NCBI RefSeq assembly: GCF_000525915.1
Contig: NZ_AODH01000041.1
Coordinates: forward strand, 1 to 33,356
DNA: 33,356 nt
Direction: 5' to 3'
From: Brochothrix campestris FSL F6-1037
GTDB lineage: Bacteria; Bacillota; Bacilli; Lactobacillales; Listeriaceae
Positions within the stretch are counted from its first letter, which is position 1; each line of letters starts with the position of its first letter. Position numbers and translations under genes: made by a program. The notes below the pieces were generated by a model. It was not told the origin of the DNA. It did no database searches and saw nothing but the letters and a program-made list of their open reading frames with translations. Shown here one piece after another: positions 9,013-17,092 of the stretch.

Positions 9013-9476
9013 TTACTTGTCATCGATACTTTTTAATGGAACAGTTGTTGTTTCTTTTTGAGTATCGAGTACAATTACTGTTTTTGTTTTAACGACGCCG
9101 TGAAGGCCACGTAATTCAGTGGTAATGATACGATCTAAATCACGGGTGCCATGGCAACGAACTTTCACCAAATAATTATCTTCACCAGTAATATGGTGGC
9201 ATTCTTGGATCTCGGAAATATTAGTAATCAAGCTTAAAAATTCACTCGTATGTTCCGGACGTTCTAAGGTGATGAAGATAAAGGCTGTCAAACCGTAGCC
9301 AACTTTTTCGGGGTCAACTTCGGCATGGTAGCCTTAATAATGCCTTTGTCTTCAAGGCGTCGGACCCGGTCGGCCGCTGCAGGACTCGAAAGATCCATTC
9401 GTGAAGCAAGTTCAGCCCACGTTATCCGCCCGTTTGCCATCAATTCTGTCAAAGCTTTTTTATCTAAATTATCCAT
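9013..9476 (-). pseudogene. Lrp/AsnC-family transcriptional regulator, single-base frameshift
   Basis: The N-terminal half (9476-9288) encodes the winged-helix DNA-binding domain MDNLDKKALTELMANGRITWAELA...RRLEDKGIIKA. The C-terminal half, in a different frame (to 9013), is an intact RAM/ACT ligand domain with LTAFIFITLERPEHTSEF, HHITGEDNYLVKVRC and TKTVIVLDT. Adding one C to the CC at about 9332-9333 (a G on the coding strand) restores IIKGYHAEVDPEKVGYGLTA, exactly the expected linker. The gene is therefore complete apart from a one-base deletion at a short G run. It heads the serine dehydratase cluster and would be expected to regulate it in response to an amino acid. Sequencing error is a real alternative to genuine inactivation. 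Confidence 0.88.
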
Positions 9477-9717
9477 TGGATGTCACCTCATTTTAGTAGT
9501 TAATTCAATTATAATATTTATTAAAATTAAGTCAATCTCTATGGAGGCTTATTTATACAATGTTTCTTGTTTTTTCGCTTTTTAGTTATCACGTGATAAA
9601 ACTTACAAAGAATTGTCATTTTCTTAAAGATAGAGTACACTCAAGTATAGAGTTCTGGTTTCATGTAGCATACTATATGATGCCTCAAAAACATGTGCGA
9701 AAGAGTCAGGTGAATTC

Positions 9718-11355
9718 ATGGGGTCTAAATTATTAAGAGGAACGTTTATTTTATCAATTGCAACATTGATATCTAAAATTCTAGGGTTGGTTTACATTAT
9801 TCCATTTGCAGCAATTATTAAAAATAATGATGCGATGTCCTTATATAACTTCGGTTATATTCCGTATCAAATCTTTTTAAGTATTGCGACAGCAGGTTTG
9901 CCACTAGCTGTGGCGAAGTACATTTCGAAATATGAGGCATTAGGGGATTATGAAATCGGCCAAAGGTTGTTCAAATCGGGCTTGGTCATTATGACCTTAA
10001 CGGGGATTGCTAGTTTCTTGGTTATGTATGGGTTCGCACCACAATTTGCCCATATGGTTAATCCAGTCGATGCGAAAGGGCTGACCGTTTGGTCAGATGA
10101 CGATATAACACGTGTCATTCGTGCTGTCAGTTGGGCTCTCATTATCATTCCAGCAATGAGTTTAATTCGCGGCTATTTCCAGGGGAAAAGTTCGATGGGT
10201 CCATCTGCTGTTTCGCAAGTTATCGAACAATTTGTACGCATTTTATTCATGCTCATCTCAGCCTTCGTCGTCTTATATACCTTAAAAGGTTCAGTCGTTA
10301 CAGCAATTTCATATGCGACCTTTGCGGCTTTTGTTGGTGCAGTAGCCAGCCTCGTTATATTAATCGTTATTTATTACAAACGAAAACCATACGAAGAAGG
10401 GGCTGCAGCCTTGGCTGCAAAACCAGTATCAACATCAAAAGTGTCACTTCTTTCTATCTATAAGGAAGTCATTGTCTATGCGATTCCATTTATCGCTATC
10501 GGTGTAGCAATGCCTGTGTATCAAATGATTGATCAATACACGGTGACCCGGATTCTACAACATTTTGCCTATAGTGCAAAAGAGGCCTTGTACTGGTTTA
10601 ACTTTTTAAACTTTAATGCCAATAAATTGGTATTAATACCAGTTACATTGGCGACCGCTTTTTCAATGGCGCTCGTACCGGTTATTACGACAGCTTATAT
10701 TAAAGGCAAGTTCAAAGAAATGCATAAAAGTTTAGATGACGTCTTTCAAGTGTTGATGTTTGTTACCATCCCCGCCTGTATTGGGATGATGGTACTTGCA
10801 CGTCCGATTTACACGATTTTCTTCGGTGACTCTGCGGATGGGGCGACTGTGTTATTCTGGTATTCACCAGTGGCAATTTTATTCTCGCTTTACATGGTGA
10901 CGACAGCGATTTTACAAGGTATCGATCAACAACGTTACACCGTTTTTTCACTCGTACTTGGTCTCTTTATCAAGGTCGTTACACAGTATCCATTGATTCA
11001 ATGGTTTGGCATATACGGTGCAATTATTTCAACAGCACTCGGCTTTATCGTTAGTATCTGGGTAACGTTGGTCGTTATTCAGCGAGATGCAGATTACCGT
11101 TTAGGTATCGTTATTCGTCGCACAATTTTAATGTCACTGATTGCAGTGGTAATGTTTATCGTCGTCCTTGTTGTTTATTGGTTACTCGGACTCTTCTTAA
11201 CGCCTGCAACAGTCGCTCAAGCACTACTTATGACGTGTATTGGAGCAGTAGCAGGAATTGTTGTCTATGGTTATCTAGCTATGAAAACGCATTTAATCGA
11301 TCGCGTCTTTGGCGATCGCGGCACCAACATTCGATTAAAATTCAAAATTAAGTAG
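9718..11355 (+). CDS. murJ: Lipid II flippase MurJ (YtgP), MOP superfamily
   Basis: 545-residue polytopic membrane protein of the polysaccharide-transport (MVF/PST) branch of the MOP superfamily. It is orthologous in pattern to B. subtilis YtgP, which flips lipid II across the membrane for peptidoglycan synthesis. The start MGSKLLRGTFILSIATLISKILGLVYIIPF is typical. About 14 hydrophobic segments follow, with the long polar loop after the sixth near residue 225 (YYKRKPYEEGAAA). PVYQMIDQYTVTRIL, with its basic residue in the membrane region, is also family-like. The ribosome binding site is a modest AGGTGA eight bases upstream of the ATG. It is followed after eight bases by the pseudouridine synthase gene, matching the ytgP-ytzG pairing in other Bacilli. 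Confidence 0.92.
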   Translation: MGSKLLRGTFILSIATLISKILGLVYIIPFAAIIKNNDAMSLYNFGYIPYQIFLSIATAGLPLAVAKYISKYEALGDYEIGQRLFKSGLVIMTLTGIASFLVMYGFAPQFAHMVNPVDAKGLTVWSDDDITRVIRAVSWALIIIPAMSLIRGYFQGKSSMGPSAVSQVIEQFVRILFMLISAFVVLYTLKGSVVTAISYATFAAFVGAVASLVILIVIYYKRKPYEEGAAALAAKPVSTSKVSLLSIYKEVIVYAIPFIAIGVAMPVYQMIDQYTVTRILQHFAYSAKEALYWFNFLNFNANKLVLIPVTLATAFSMALVPVITTAYIKGKFKEMHKSLDDVFQVLMFVTIPACIGMMVLARPIYTIFFGDSADGATVLFWYSPVAILFSLYMVTTAILQGIDQQRYTVFSLVLGLFIKVVTQYPLIQWFGIYGAIISTALGFIVSIWVTLVVIQRDADYRLGIVIRRTILMSLIAVVMFIVVLVVYWLLGLFLTPATVAQALLMTCIGAVAGIVVYGYLAMKTHLIDRVFGDRGTNIRLKFKIK

Positions 11356-11363
11356 GAGATATT

Positions 11364-12080
11364 ATGCGCTTAGATAAATGGTTAAATGATTTAAAGTTAT
11401 GTTCACGAAGAGAAAGTGGTAAGTTTATTAAACAACATCGTATCGTTGTAAATGATGTGGTAATGACGAACGGCAAGCAACACATCAGTCCTAATAAAGA
11501 TGTGATTGCAATCGATGGCGAGGTGTTTGCCAGTTATGAAGAACAACTGTACTTCATCATGCATAAACCGGCAGGTGTTGTAACGGCAACGACTGATCGC
11601 GTGCATGAAACGGTGATTGATATTATTGCGAATGAGGATGCTCGGAAAGATTTGTTTCCAGTTGGTCGTCTTGATAAAGATACCGAGGGTTTATTAGTTA
11701 TTACGAATGATGGTCCGATGGCGCATCGTTTATTGTCGCCGAAGAAACACATTGAAAAAGTTTATTACGCTAAAATTGCCGGTGAAGTGACGGCTGCTGA
11801 TGTAAAGGCCTTTAAAGCAGGGCTTGAAATCAATGAAGAATTTACCGCCTTACCAGCTGATTTAACAATTTTAAGTAGCGGTGATGGTGTCTCTGAAATC
11901 GAGATTACTGTCTTCGAAGGTAAGTTTCATCAAGTGAAACGGATGTTTATCGCAGTCGGCAAGGAAGTGACCTATTTGAAACGAATTAAAATGGGTGGCT
12001 TTAGTTTACCAACTGATTTAGAAGTGGGAGAATACCGCGCGTTAACGGAAGCAGAATTGGCGCAGTTACAAGGGAGATAA
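11364..12080 (+). CDS. rsuA: 16S rRNA pseudouridine synthase, RsuA family
   Basis: Pseudouridine synthase of the RsuA/RluB/E/F family. An S4 RNA-binding domain occupies about residues 1-50 (MRLDKWLNDLKLCSRRESGKFIKQHRI). The catalytic motif is GRLDKDTEGLLVITNDG at about residues 102-118, with the active-site Asp in GRLD. HRLLSPKKHIEKVYYA and FEGKFHQVKRMFIAVG are closer to RsuA, which acts on 16S U516, than to RluB; target assignment is by similarity only. The 238 residues are typical. It has a clear TAGGAGATATT ribosome binding site and is almost certainly co-transcribed with murJ. Confidence 0.92.
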   Translation: MRLDKWLNDLKLCSRRESGKFIKQHRIVVNDVVMTNGKQHISPNKDVIAIDGEVFASYEEQLYFIMHKPAGVVTATTDRVHETVIDIIANEDARKDLFPVGRLDKDTEGLLVITNDGPMAHRLLSPKKHIEKVYYAKIAGEVTAADVKAFKAGLEINEEFTALPADLTILSSGDGVSEIEITVFEGKFHQVKRMFIAVGKEVTYLKRIKMGGFSLPTDLEVGEYRALTEAELAQLQGR

Positions 12081-12134
12081 GAATCAATCCGTTTTTAAAA
12101 GCGCAGTTGCATGCTATACTAAGCGTATTGATTC
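12081..12134 (+). promoter_or_regulatory. Promoter region of zur with flanking inverted repeat
   Basis: A good -10 element TATACT is at 12115-12120; the -35 is weak. The promoter is bracketed by perfect 8-base inverted arms, GAATCAAT (12081-12088) and ATTGATTC (12127-12134). They could form a hairpin or be operator half-sites. They do not match the usual Zur box, so autoregulation is only a possibility. Confidence 0.4.
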
Positions 12135-12155
12135 AGCAAGAAAGGAACGATTTGA

Positions 12156-12575
12156 ATGGGAATTAGTGTCGATCAAGCGTTACTAACGTTAAAAAACAAA
12201 GGCTATAAATTCACCGATAAACGGGAATTTATTTTAGAATATTTTAAAGAAGAAAATAAGTATTTAACGGCAAAAGATGTATTGAAGGCAATGAAAACTG
12301 ATTTTCCGACATTGAGTTTTGATACGGTTTATCGTAACTTGAAATTATTTGTAACGTTGGATTTGTTTGAGGAAACAGAATTGAACGGCGAAAAACAATA
12401 TCGTTTAACGTGTGTGCATGGTCATCATCACCACTTTATTTGCACGAACTGTGGATCAACCAAAGAAATCGACCTTTGCCCGATGGATTTACTCTCGGAG
12501 AGTATGCCGGGTTATCAAATAGAAGGTCATAAATTTGAAGTTTACGGTAAATGTCCTGTTTGTTTGGCAAGTTGA
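12156..12575 (+). CDS. zur: Zinc uptake regulator Zur (Fur family)
   Basis: Fur-family metalloregulator that represses zinc uptake genes when zinc is plentiful. The winged-helix domain spans residues 1-85, with the recognition segment [15 protein letters not shown]. The sensing region has a histidine cluster (H88, H90-93) followed by structural-zinc pairs C96-x2-C99 and C133-x2-C136. The stretch from [20 protein letters not shown] through KEIDLCPMD to [13 protein letters not shown] closely follows the pattern of B. subtilis Zur (YqfV), more than Fur or PerR. The 139 residues are full length. It has its own -10 element and an AAAGGAA ribosome binding site. Confidence 0.88.
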   Translation: MGISVDQALLTLKNKGYKFTDKREFILEYFKEENKYLTAKDVLKAMKTDFPTLSFDTVYRNLKLFVTLDLFEETELNGEKQYRLTCVHGHHHHFICTNCGSTKEIDLCPMDLLSESMPGYQIEGHKFEVYGKCPVCLAS

Positions 12576-12673
12576 GCTGTAAACCTCTGGGAGAGTAAGT
12601 TTTTTGTTTTCCGTCTAATTGTTAAATGGTACGAAGGTGGTACTAATTTGATCTTTCTTTGTATCGTTTTTCT

Positions 12674-12703
12674 GAAACCTCGTCGGTATGACGAGGTTTT
12701 TTT
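12674..12703 (+). terminator. Rho-independent terminator after zur
   Basis: A perfect 10-base stem, AAACCTCGTC paired with GACGAGGTTT around GGTAT, extends into a T run. It ends the murJ-rsuA-zur segment. Confidence 0.85.
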
Positions 12704-12894
12704 GAAAGATGCAATCATAGCGGTGAATTTGATTCACTTAAATAGTGGATTAATTCGTTGCCGCTAGTTTTAAGTTGCGTTACCAGATTGTGAGCAATGA
12801 CTTACCTATTAATCTTACGACCTGAAGGGCAGAATAAGGGAATGAGTGGCTCTTATAGCTCAGTTTATCAGCTGAGTTCATGTTATCAATATGC

Positions 12895-12900
12895 TATAAT
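12895..12900 (+). promoter_or_regulatory. Probable -10 element of the LacI-type regulator gene
   Basis: A consensus TATAAT lies 44 bases upstream of the ATG; no good -35 is seen. A CTCAG/CTGAG inverted repeat just upstream (about 12859-12876) might be an operator. Confidence 0.45.
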
Positions 12901-12944
12901 TAAGCTGAATTAACACAAGGGTCAGACAGAAAGGGAGGGGACAG

Positions 12945-13887
12945 ATGAACATTAAAGAGATTGCCAAATTAGCAGGTTATTCGGTGACGACTGTATCGCG
13001 CGTCATTAATAACCACCCGTATGTCGCTGATGAAAAACGTCGTAAAATTAAAGCGGTGATGAAGGAGGTCGGCTATGTGCCGAATAATACAGCCCGCGCC
13101 TTAAGTATTGGGAAATCAAAAAACATCGGCATCGTTGTGCCGTATTCGAATTATCCGTATTTTGATAAGATTGTCGGTGGTGTTGTCGAAGCTGCCTTTA
13201 TCCAAGACTACAAGGTTACCTTACTGCCAACGAATTACAACCAAGCGACAGAAGAAGGCTATTTCAAAGAATTGCAGGCGAAGAGTTTTGATGGGCTGAT
13301 TGTCACTTCTAAATGTAACTCGTTTGAGGTGATTGAACAGTATCAAACGCGGGGGAATATTGTCTGTTGTGAAAATACCGATACAGTTAATCTTTCGTCG
13401 GTATCCTTAAACCGCGAAGTGGCCTTAACAGAAGCTTTGCGTGCGTTACAACGACAAGGCTATGAGCGTGTGGCAATTGCTGTCAACCGTAATGAGCAAG
13501 AAAGTGCTACAACGCGTGCGATGTTTTCGTCATATCGCTCAGTGTTTCAAACATTGCCACCCGAATTAGTATACCGTCGCTGTTCAACTCGGGCTGACGG
13601 TGCAGCAGCAATCCGCCACTTTAATACAAGCGCAATTGAAATTGATGCCCTTTTTTTTGAATGATGATGCCATTGCTGTCGGTGCCTATCAAGAATTGGT
13701 GCGAACAAACCAAACACATATTAAACTGGTCGGACAAGGCAACGAACTGACGAGTGAGTTGTTGAAGATGGCAACGATTGACCATCAATTAACTATGATT
13801 GGTAAAGAGGCTTTTCGCCTTTTGTTTTTAAATAAGATTACGAAAACGACGTTGCAATCCGTCTATATTGAACGAGGAGAGATATGA
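12945..13887 (+). pseudogene. LacI/GalR-family transcriptional regulator, frameshifted in a T8 run
   Basis: The N-terminal helix-turn-helix and hinge are canonical: MNIKEIAKLAGYSVTTVSRV and GYVPNNTARALSIGKSKNIG. A periplasmic-binding-protein-like ligand domain follows, with IGIVVPYSNYPYF and FDGLIVTSK. The frame stops at 13664, just after a run of eight T (13651-13658). With one T fewer the frame continues as IDALFLNDDAIAVGAYQELV and reads to 13887, giving an otherwise complete regulator of about 313 residues. Its stop overlaps the next gene's ATG (ATGA). The effector sugar cannot be deduced. The indel may be genuine, slippage-prone, or a homopolymer sequencing error. Confidence 0.87.
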
Positions 13888-14096
13888 TGAAAACAGGGAT
13901 AATTGATCGGTTTGAAGGAAAGTACGCGGTGATTGAATTCGCGGACGAGATGCAAGATATGTTAAAAAAAGAGCTGCCAAGCGGAATTAAGGTCGGTGAT
14001 GTGCTCGTGTTTGAAGCTGGGGACATCCGCATTAATCGTGAGGCACGTCGAAAATTAGAGAATGAAATCGAACAGTTGGCAGACGAAATTATTTGA
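13884..14096 (+). CDS. DUF3006 family small protein
   Basis: 70-residue protein with the DUF3006 pattern: GIIDRFEGKYAVIEFADEM, then a small beta-rich core with IKVGDVLVFEAGDIRIN and a charged C-terminal helix. The function is unknown. Genes of this family are commonly found beside secreted ComEC-like metallo-beta-lactamase-fold proteins, as here. The ATG overlaps the stop of the LacI-type gene by four bases (ATGA), with a GAGGAGAG ribosome binding site inside that gene. It is therefore translationally coupled to the regulator when that gene's frame is intact. Confidence 0.8.
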   Translation: MMKTGIIDRFEGKYAVIEFADEMQDMLKKELPSGIKVGDVLVFEAGDIRINREARRKLENEIEQLADEII

Positions 14097-14107
14097 AGAT
14101 TAAAAAA

Positions 14108-14133
14108 AACATCTCAAAAAGAGGTGTTTTTTT
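14108..14133 (+). terminator. Rho-independent terminator after the DUF3006 gene
   Basis: AACATCTC pairs with GAGGTGTT (one G-T pair) around AAAAA, followed by a T run. It separates the regulator/DUF3006 pair from the metallo-hydrolase gene. Confidence 0.75.
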
Positions 14134-14186
14134 ATGTGATTATTCGGTAAGATTAAAGAGTAAGTTGACAATATAGGGGGATAATT

Positions 14187-15027
14187 ATGAAAAAAATACA
14201 GTTGGTGTTGATTGCTTTCATCACAGCGGTGTTGCTAATGGGAGCAACACCAGTCAAAAACAGCAGTTCTGTCAAAATGCACGTTATTAATGTAGGGCAA
14301 GGGGATGCCATTCTTATTCAAACGGGCAAAGAAAATATCTTAGTTGATGGTGGTAATAAAGGGAAGGGGTCCGTTGTACTCGCTTATTTGAAACGTAAAA
14401 ATATTAAGACGCTCGATGCAGTGGTATCAACACATCCCGATGCGGATCATGTCGGGGGGTTAGCGAGCGTTATTAGTAATATGAAGGTGAAGAGTGTCTA
14501 CGCCCCGCGTGTGACACATACAACAATTGCCTATAAAAACTTTTTGACAGCGGTCAAACGTAAAAAGCTTAAAATTAAGGTAGCCAAAAAAGGCGTCGTT
14601 ATACCGACAAAACCTAAAAATGTAACGGTCAAATTTTTAGGCCCAGTTAAAGACTATAATAAAAGTGATCTAAACAACTGGAGTGCTGTTTTACAAGTGC
14701 AACATAGTCAAAAGAAATTTTTGTTAACGGGTGATATGGAAACACGGGCTGAAAATGACTTGTTAAAAGCGAAAGTGTTGTCTAAGGTTGATGTGCTGAA
14801 GGTGAGTCATCACGGAGCTAAACAAGCAAGTACGGCAAATTTTTTACAAAAAAACGAAACCAAACTATGCGGCAATTAGCGTCGGAAGTAGCAATCGCTA
14901 TGGTCACCCGACTGGGGCAACCTTAAGCCGTTTGGCACGTATTAAAGCAAAGGTCTATCGCACGGATAAAGGCGGCAACATTATTTTTACATCAAATGGT
15001 AAAAAAATCAGTGTTTCACGTCGCTAA
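14187..15027 (+). pseudogene. Secreted ComEC/Rec2-like metallo-beta-lactamase-fold protein, frameshifted in an A7 run
   Basis: The N-terminus is a signal peptide (MKKIQLVLIAFITAVLLMGA), so the product is exported. The MBL-fold core has the ComEC-type signature VINVGQGDAILIQ, ILVDGG, STHPDADHVGG (metal-binding HxDxDH), LLTGDME and VSHHGA. The frame ends at 14879 after a run of seven A (14848-14854). Removing one A continues it as QKTKPNYAAISVGSSNRYGH and reads to 15027, with the final HPT and GNIIFTSNG pattern of the family. Without the indel the protein would be about 280 residues, the usual size of stand-alone members. The substrate is unknown; a nuclease or phosphodiesterase role is only suggested by family membership. 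Confidence 0.87.
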
Positions 15028-15059
15028 GGCCGATAGTTATCGAGCAATTGATTAAATTG

Positions 15060-15068
15060 TGGTATAAT
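15060..15068 (+). promoter_or_regulatory. Extended -10 promoter for lspA
   Basis: TGGTATAAT is an extended -10 (TGn plus TATAAT) about 40 bases upstream of the lspA start; no strong -35 is visible. Confidence 0.55.
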
Positions 15069-15107
15069 CAGAAAGAAACTTAAGCAACGGTAGAGAGGGA
15101 CGACGAT

Positions 15108-15602
15108 ATGTATAAATTCATCATTTTAGCGTTAGCTCTTCTAGGAATCGATCAAGGTACGAAAGCGTTAATTGTGAGCCGTCTTAATCTCGGTGATCAA
15201 ATTGAAGTTATTCCTAATTTTTTGTACATCACATCAATTAGAAATCGCGGCGCTGCTTGGGGTATTTTAGAAGATCACATGAGTATATTTTATGTTATAA
15301 CAACGGTGGTAGTACTCGCAATTGTTTTTGCATTTTATAAATATAAAAAAGAACATTTTACACTTCATCTTAGTTTGAGTTTGATTTTAGCAGGGGCAGT
15401 CGGCAACTTAGTAGACCGGATTCGCTACCAAGAAGTGGTTGATTTCATCCAAACGATTTGGGGCAACTATTACTTCCCTATCTTTAATGTAGCAGACATG
15501 TGCTTAAGTATCGGTGTGGTGGTATTAATGGTGTATGTTCTTTTTGGCGACAAGTGGAACAAAAAGAAAAGCAAGCAGAGAGGAAAATATTACTTTGAAT
15601 AA
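15108..15602 (+). CDS. lspA: Lipoprotein signal peptidase (signal peptidase II)
   Basis: Integral-membrane aspartyl protease that cleaves the signal peptide of prolipoproteins after lipid modification. Four hydrophobic segments are visible at about residues 2-19, 58-78, 85-103 and 128-148. The family motifs are LGIDQGTKA near the start, TSIRNRGAAWGI, AGAVGNLVDRI, VVDF with catalytic Asp112, and FNVADMCLSIG with catalytic Asp130. The tail is lysine rich, and 164 residues is usual. The ribosome binding site is AGAGAGGGACGA. It overlaps the start of the downstream pseudouridine synthase gene, the conserved lspA-ylyB arrangement of Bacilli. Confidence 0.96.
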   Translation: MYKFIILALALLGIDQGTKALIVSRLNLGDQIEVIPNFLYITSIRNRGAAWGILEDHMSIFYVITTVVVLAIVFAFYKYKKEHFTLHLSLSLILAGAVGNLVDRIRYQEVVDFIQTIWGNYYFPIFNVADMCLSIGVVVLMVYVLFGDKWNKKKSKQRGKYYFE

Positions 15603-16527
15603 AAAACAAATGACAGTAACAGAAGAGGTTGTTGACCAACGTCTTGATAAGGCATTAAGCACAGTCGACCCTGAAATTAGCCGTACGCAGGCAGTTGCGA
15701 TGGTTAAAGATGGTATCATCACGGTTAATGGCGAAGTTAAAAAGGCTAAATATAAAGTGCAATTAAACGATATCATTGATTATGCGATTAAAGAGCCCGA
15801 AGAATTGGTGATTGAAGCGGAAGATATTCCACTTGATGTTATTTATGAAGATGAGGATGTTATCGTCGTAAATAAACCACAAGGAATGGTTGTTCATCCA
15901 TCAGCTGGTCATACGTCGGGTACGTTAGTGAATGCCTTAATGCATCACTGTAAAGATTTATCAAGTATTAATGGCGTTATCCGTCCAGGGATTGTTCATC
16001 GTATTGATAAAGATACATCTGGCTTGTTGATGGTTGCTAAAAATGATAAAGCGCATATTGCGTTAGCGCAAGAACTAAAAGATCACAAAGCTGATCGTCA
16101 TTATTTAGCACTTGTTCATGGCGAAATTACGCATTCAAAAGGAACAATCGATGCCCCTGTTGGTCGATCTAAGACTGATCGTCAAAAAATGGCAGTCGTT
16201 GATCATGGTAAACCAGCTGTATCGCATTTTGAAGTATTGGAGCATTTTGTCAACTTCACACTCGTTGAATGTCAATTAGAAACAGGACGTACACACCAAA
16301 TCCGTGTGCATTTCCGTTACATTGAACATCCGCTTGCAGGTGATCCTAAATATGGTCCGAAGAAAACAATCGGAACAGATGGTCAATTTTTACATGCGAA
16401 AACATTAGCCTTTACACATCCACGTACAGGTGAAAAAATGACTTTTGAAGCACCACTACCAAAAAACTTTAACGATATGATCGAAACATTACGTGCCGGT
16501 CGCCTTGTTAAATTAGAAAAAAATTGA
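15595..16527 (+). CDS. ylyB: Pseudouridine synthase, RluD family (YlyB)
   Basis: RluA/RluD-family pseudouridine synthase, probably acting on 23S rRNA. An N-terminal S4 domain begins QRLDKALSTVDPEISRTQA. The catalytic motif is HRIDKDTSGLLMVAKND, with Asp in RIDKDTSG. The C-terminal ETGRTHQIRVHF and HPLAGDPKYG motifs are clear. I choose the TTG at 15595, which gives MNKKQMTVTEEV. It has a GAGAGGAAA site eight bases before it and overlaps the lspA stop by eight bases. An ATG at 15610 is the alternative, while the longer in-frame opening at 15535 lies deep inside lspA and is unlikely. The product has about 310 residues. It would be translationally coupled to lspA. Confidence 0.92.
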   Translation: MNKKQMTVTEEVVDQRLDKALSTVDPEISRTQAVAMVKDGIITVNGEVKKAKYKVQLNDIIDYAIKEPEELVIEAEDIPLDVIYEDEDVIVVNKPQGMVVHPSAGHTSGTLVNALMHHCKDLSSINGVIRPGIVHRIDKDTSGLLMVAKNDKAHIALAQELKDHKADRHYLALVHGEITHSKGTIDAPVGRSKTDRQKMAVVDHGKPAVSHFEVLEHFVNFTLVECQLETGRTHQIRVHFRYIEHPLAGDPKYGPKKTIGTDGQFLHAKTLAFTHPRTGEKMTFEAPLPKNFNDMIETLRAGRLVKLEKN

Positions 16528-16532
16528 TGACG

Positions 16533-16563
16533 AAACCTCCCGGTGTAAACTGGGAGGTTTTTT
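16533..16563 (+). terminator. Rho-independent terminator of the lspA-ylyB unit
   Basis: AACCTCCC pairs with GGGAGGTT around a 10-base loop, followed by a T run. The T run abuts the AGGAGG ribosome binding site of the next gene. Confidence 0.85.
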
Positions 16564-16577
16564 AGGAGGCCTTACAG

Positions 16578-17063
16578 ATGATAACAACAGCACAAGCGCA
16601 AATATGTGGCCTCATCAATAATGAGGCACATTCATGGCAAGCAGAACCGCAAAATGCAGCATACGATGGGGCAGTATTCCAGTATGATTCGTCTGTTTTT
16701 CGAGTACGACGGGCGAAGCGAACGCCTAAAAAGGCCGGTTATTTTGTCGCATTTTGGCAAAAGGATGAGCAGTTCCGTAATCAAGCCTATCACGTAGCAG
16801 ATAGCCCAGCGAAGTTGGTTGTTGTCATCAGTGATGGCGAGCGGCAAGGGCAGTTTGTTTTCCCGAAGGAAGTGTTACATACTCACGGTGTGTTACGCGA
16901 TGCCAAGCAAGCGGGAAAGATGGCGATGCGTGTGTATCCTCAATGGGAGAAGGTCTTGAATAAGACAGCAACGAGCACACAGACGTGGCAGCTCCCGTAT
17001 TTTGTTGATCTAACAAAATTAGGTGCGCTTGAAAACCTTCGTAAGTTATATCGAAAAGATTAA
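16578..17063 (+). CDS. MepB family protein
   Basis: 161-residue cytoplasmic protein resembling the MepB family, named after the third gene of the staphylococcal mepRAB multidrug efflux operon; its molecular function is not known. Conserved stretches include FRVRRAKRTPKKAGYFVAFW, the QGQFVFPKEVL segment, MRVYPQWEK and TWQLPYFVDL near the C-terminus. No membrane segment or signal peptide is seen. It has an excellent AGGAGG site ten bases before the ATG, placed at the tail of the preceding terminator. No dedicated promoter is obvious, so expression may depend on terminator read-through or on an upstream promoter inside ylyB. There is no mepA-like transporter or mepR nearby. Confidence 0.82.
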   Translation: MITTAQAQICGLINNEAHSWQAEPQNAAYDGAVFQYDSSVFRVRRAKRTPKKAGYFVAFWQKDEQFRNQAYHVADSPAKLVVVISDGERQGQFVFPKEVLHTHGVLRDAKQAGKMAMRVYPQWEKVLNKTATSTQTWQLPYFVDLTKLGALENLRKLYRKD

Positions 17064-17092
17064 TCAATAAGCAAGTTAATCATAAAAAGCTC

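Noticed and set aside
10131..10463. 110-codon plus-strand frame inside murJ
   Set aside because: It lies fully within the murJ coding sequence in another frame, has no family resemblance and starts without a ribosome binding site.
13600..13887. Separate 95-codon gene after the LacI-type frame
   Set aside because: Its sequence is the C-terminal ligand domain of the same regulator in a shifted frame, with no independent ribosome binding site.
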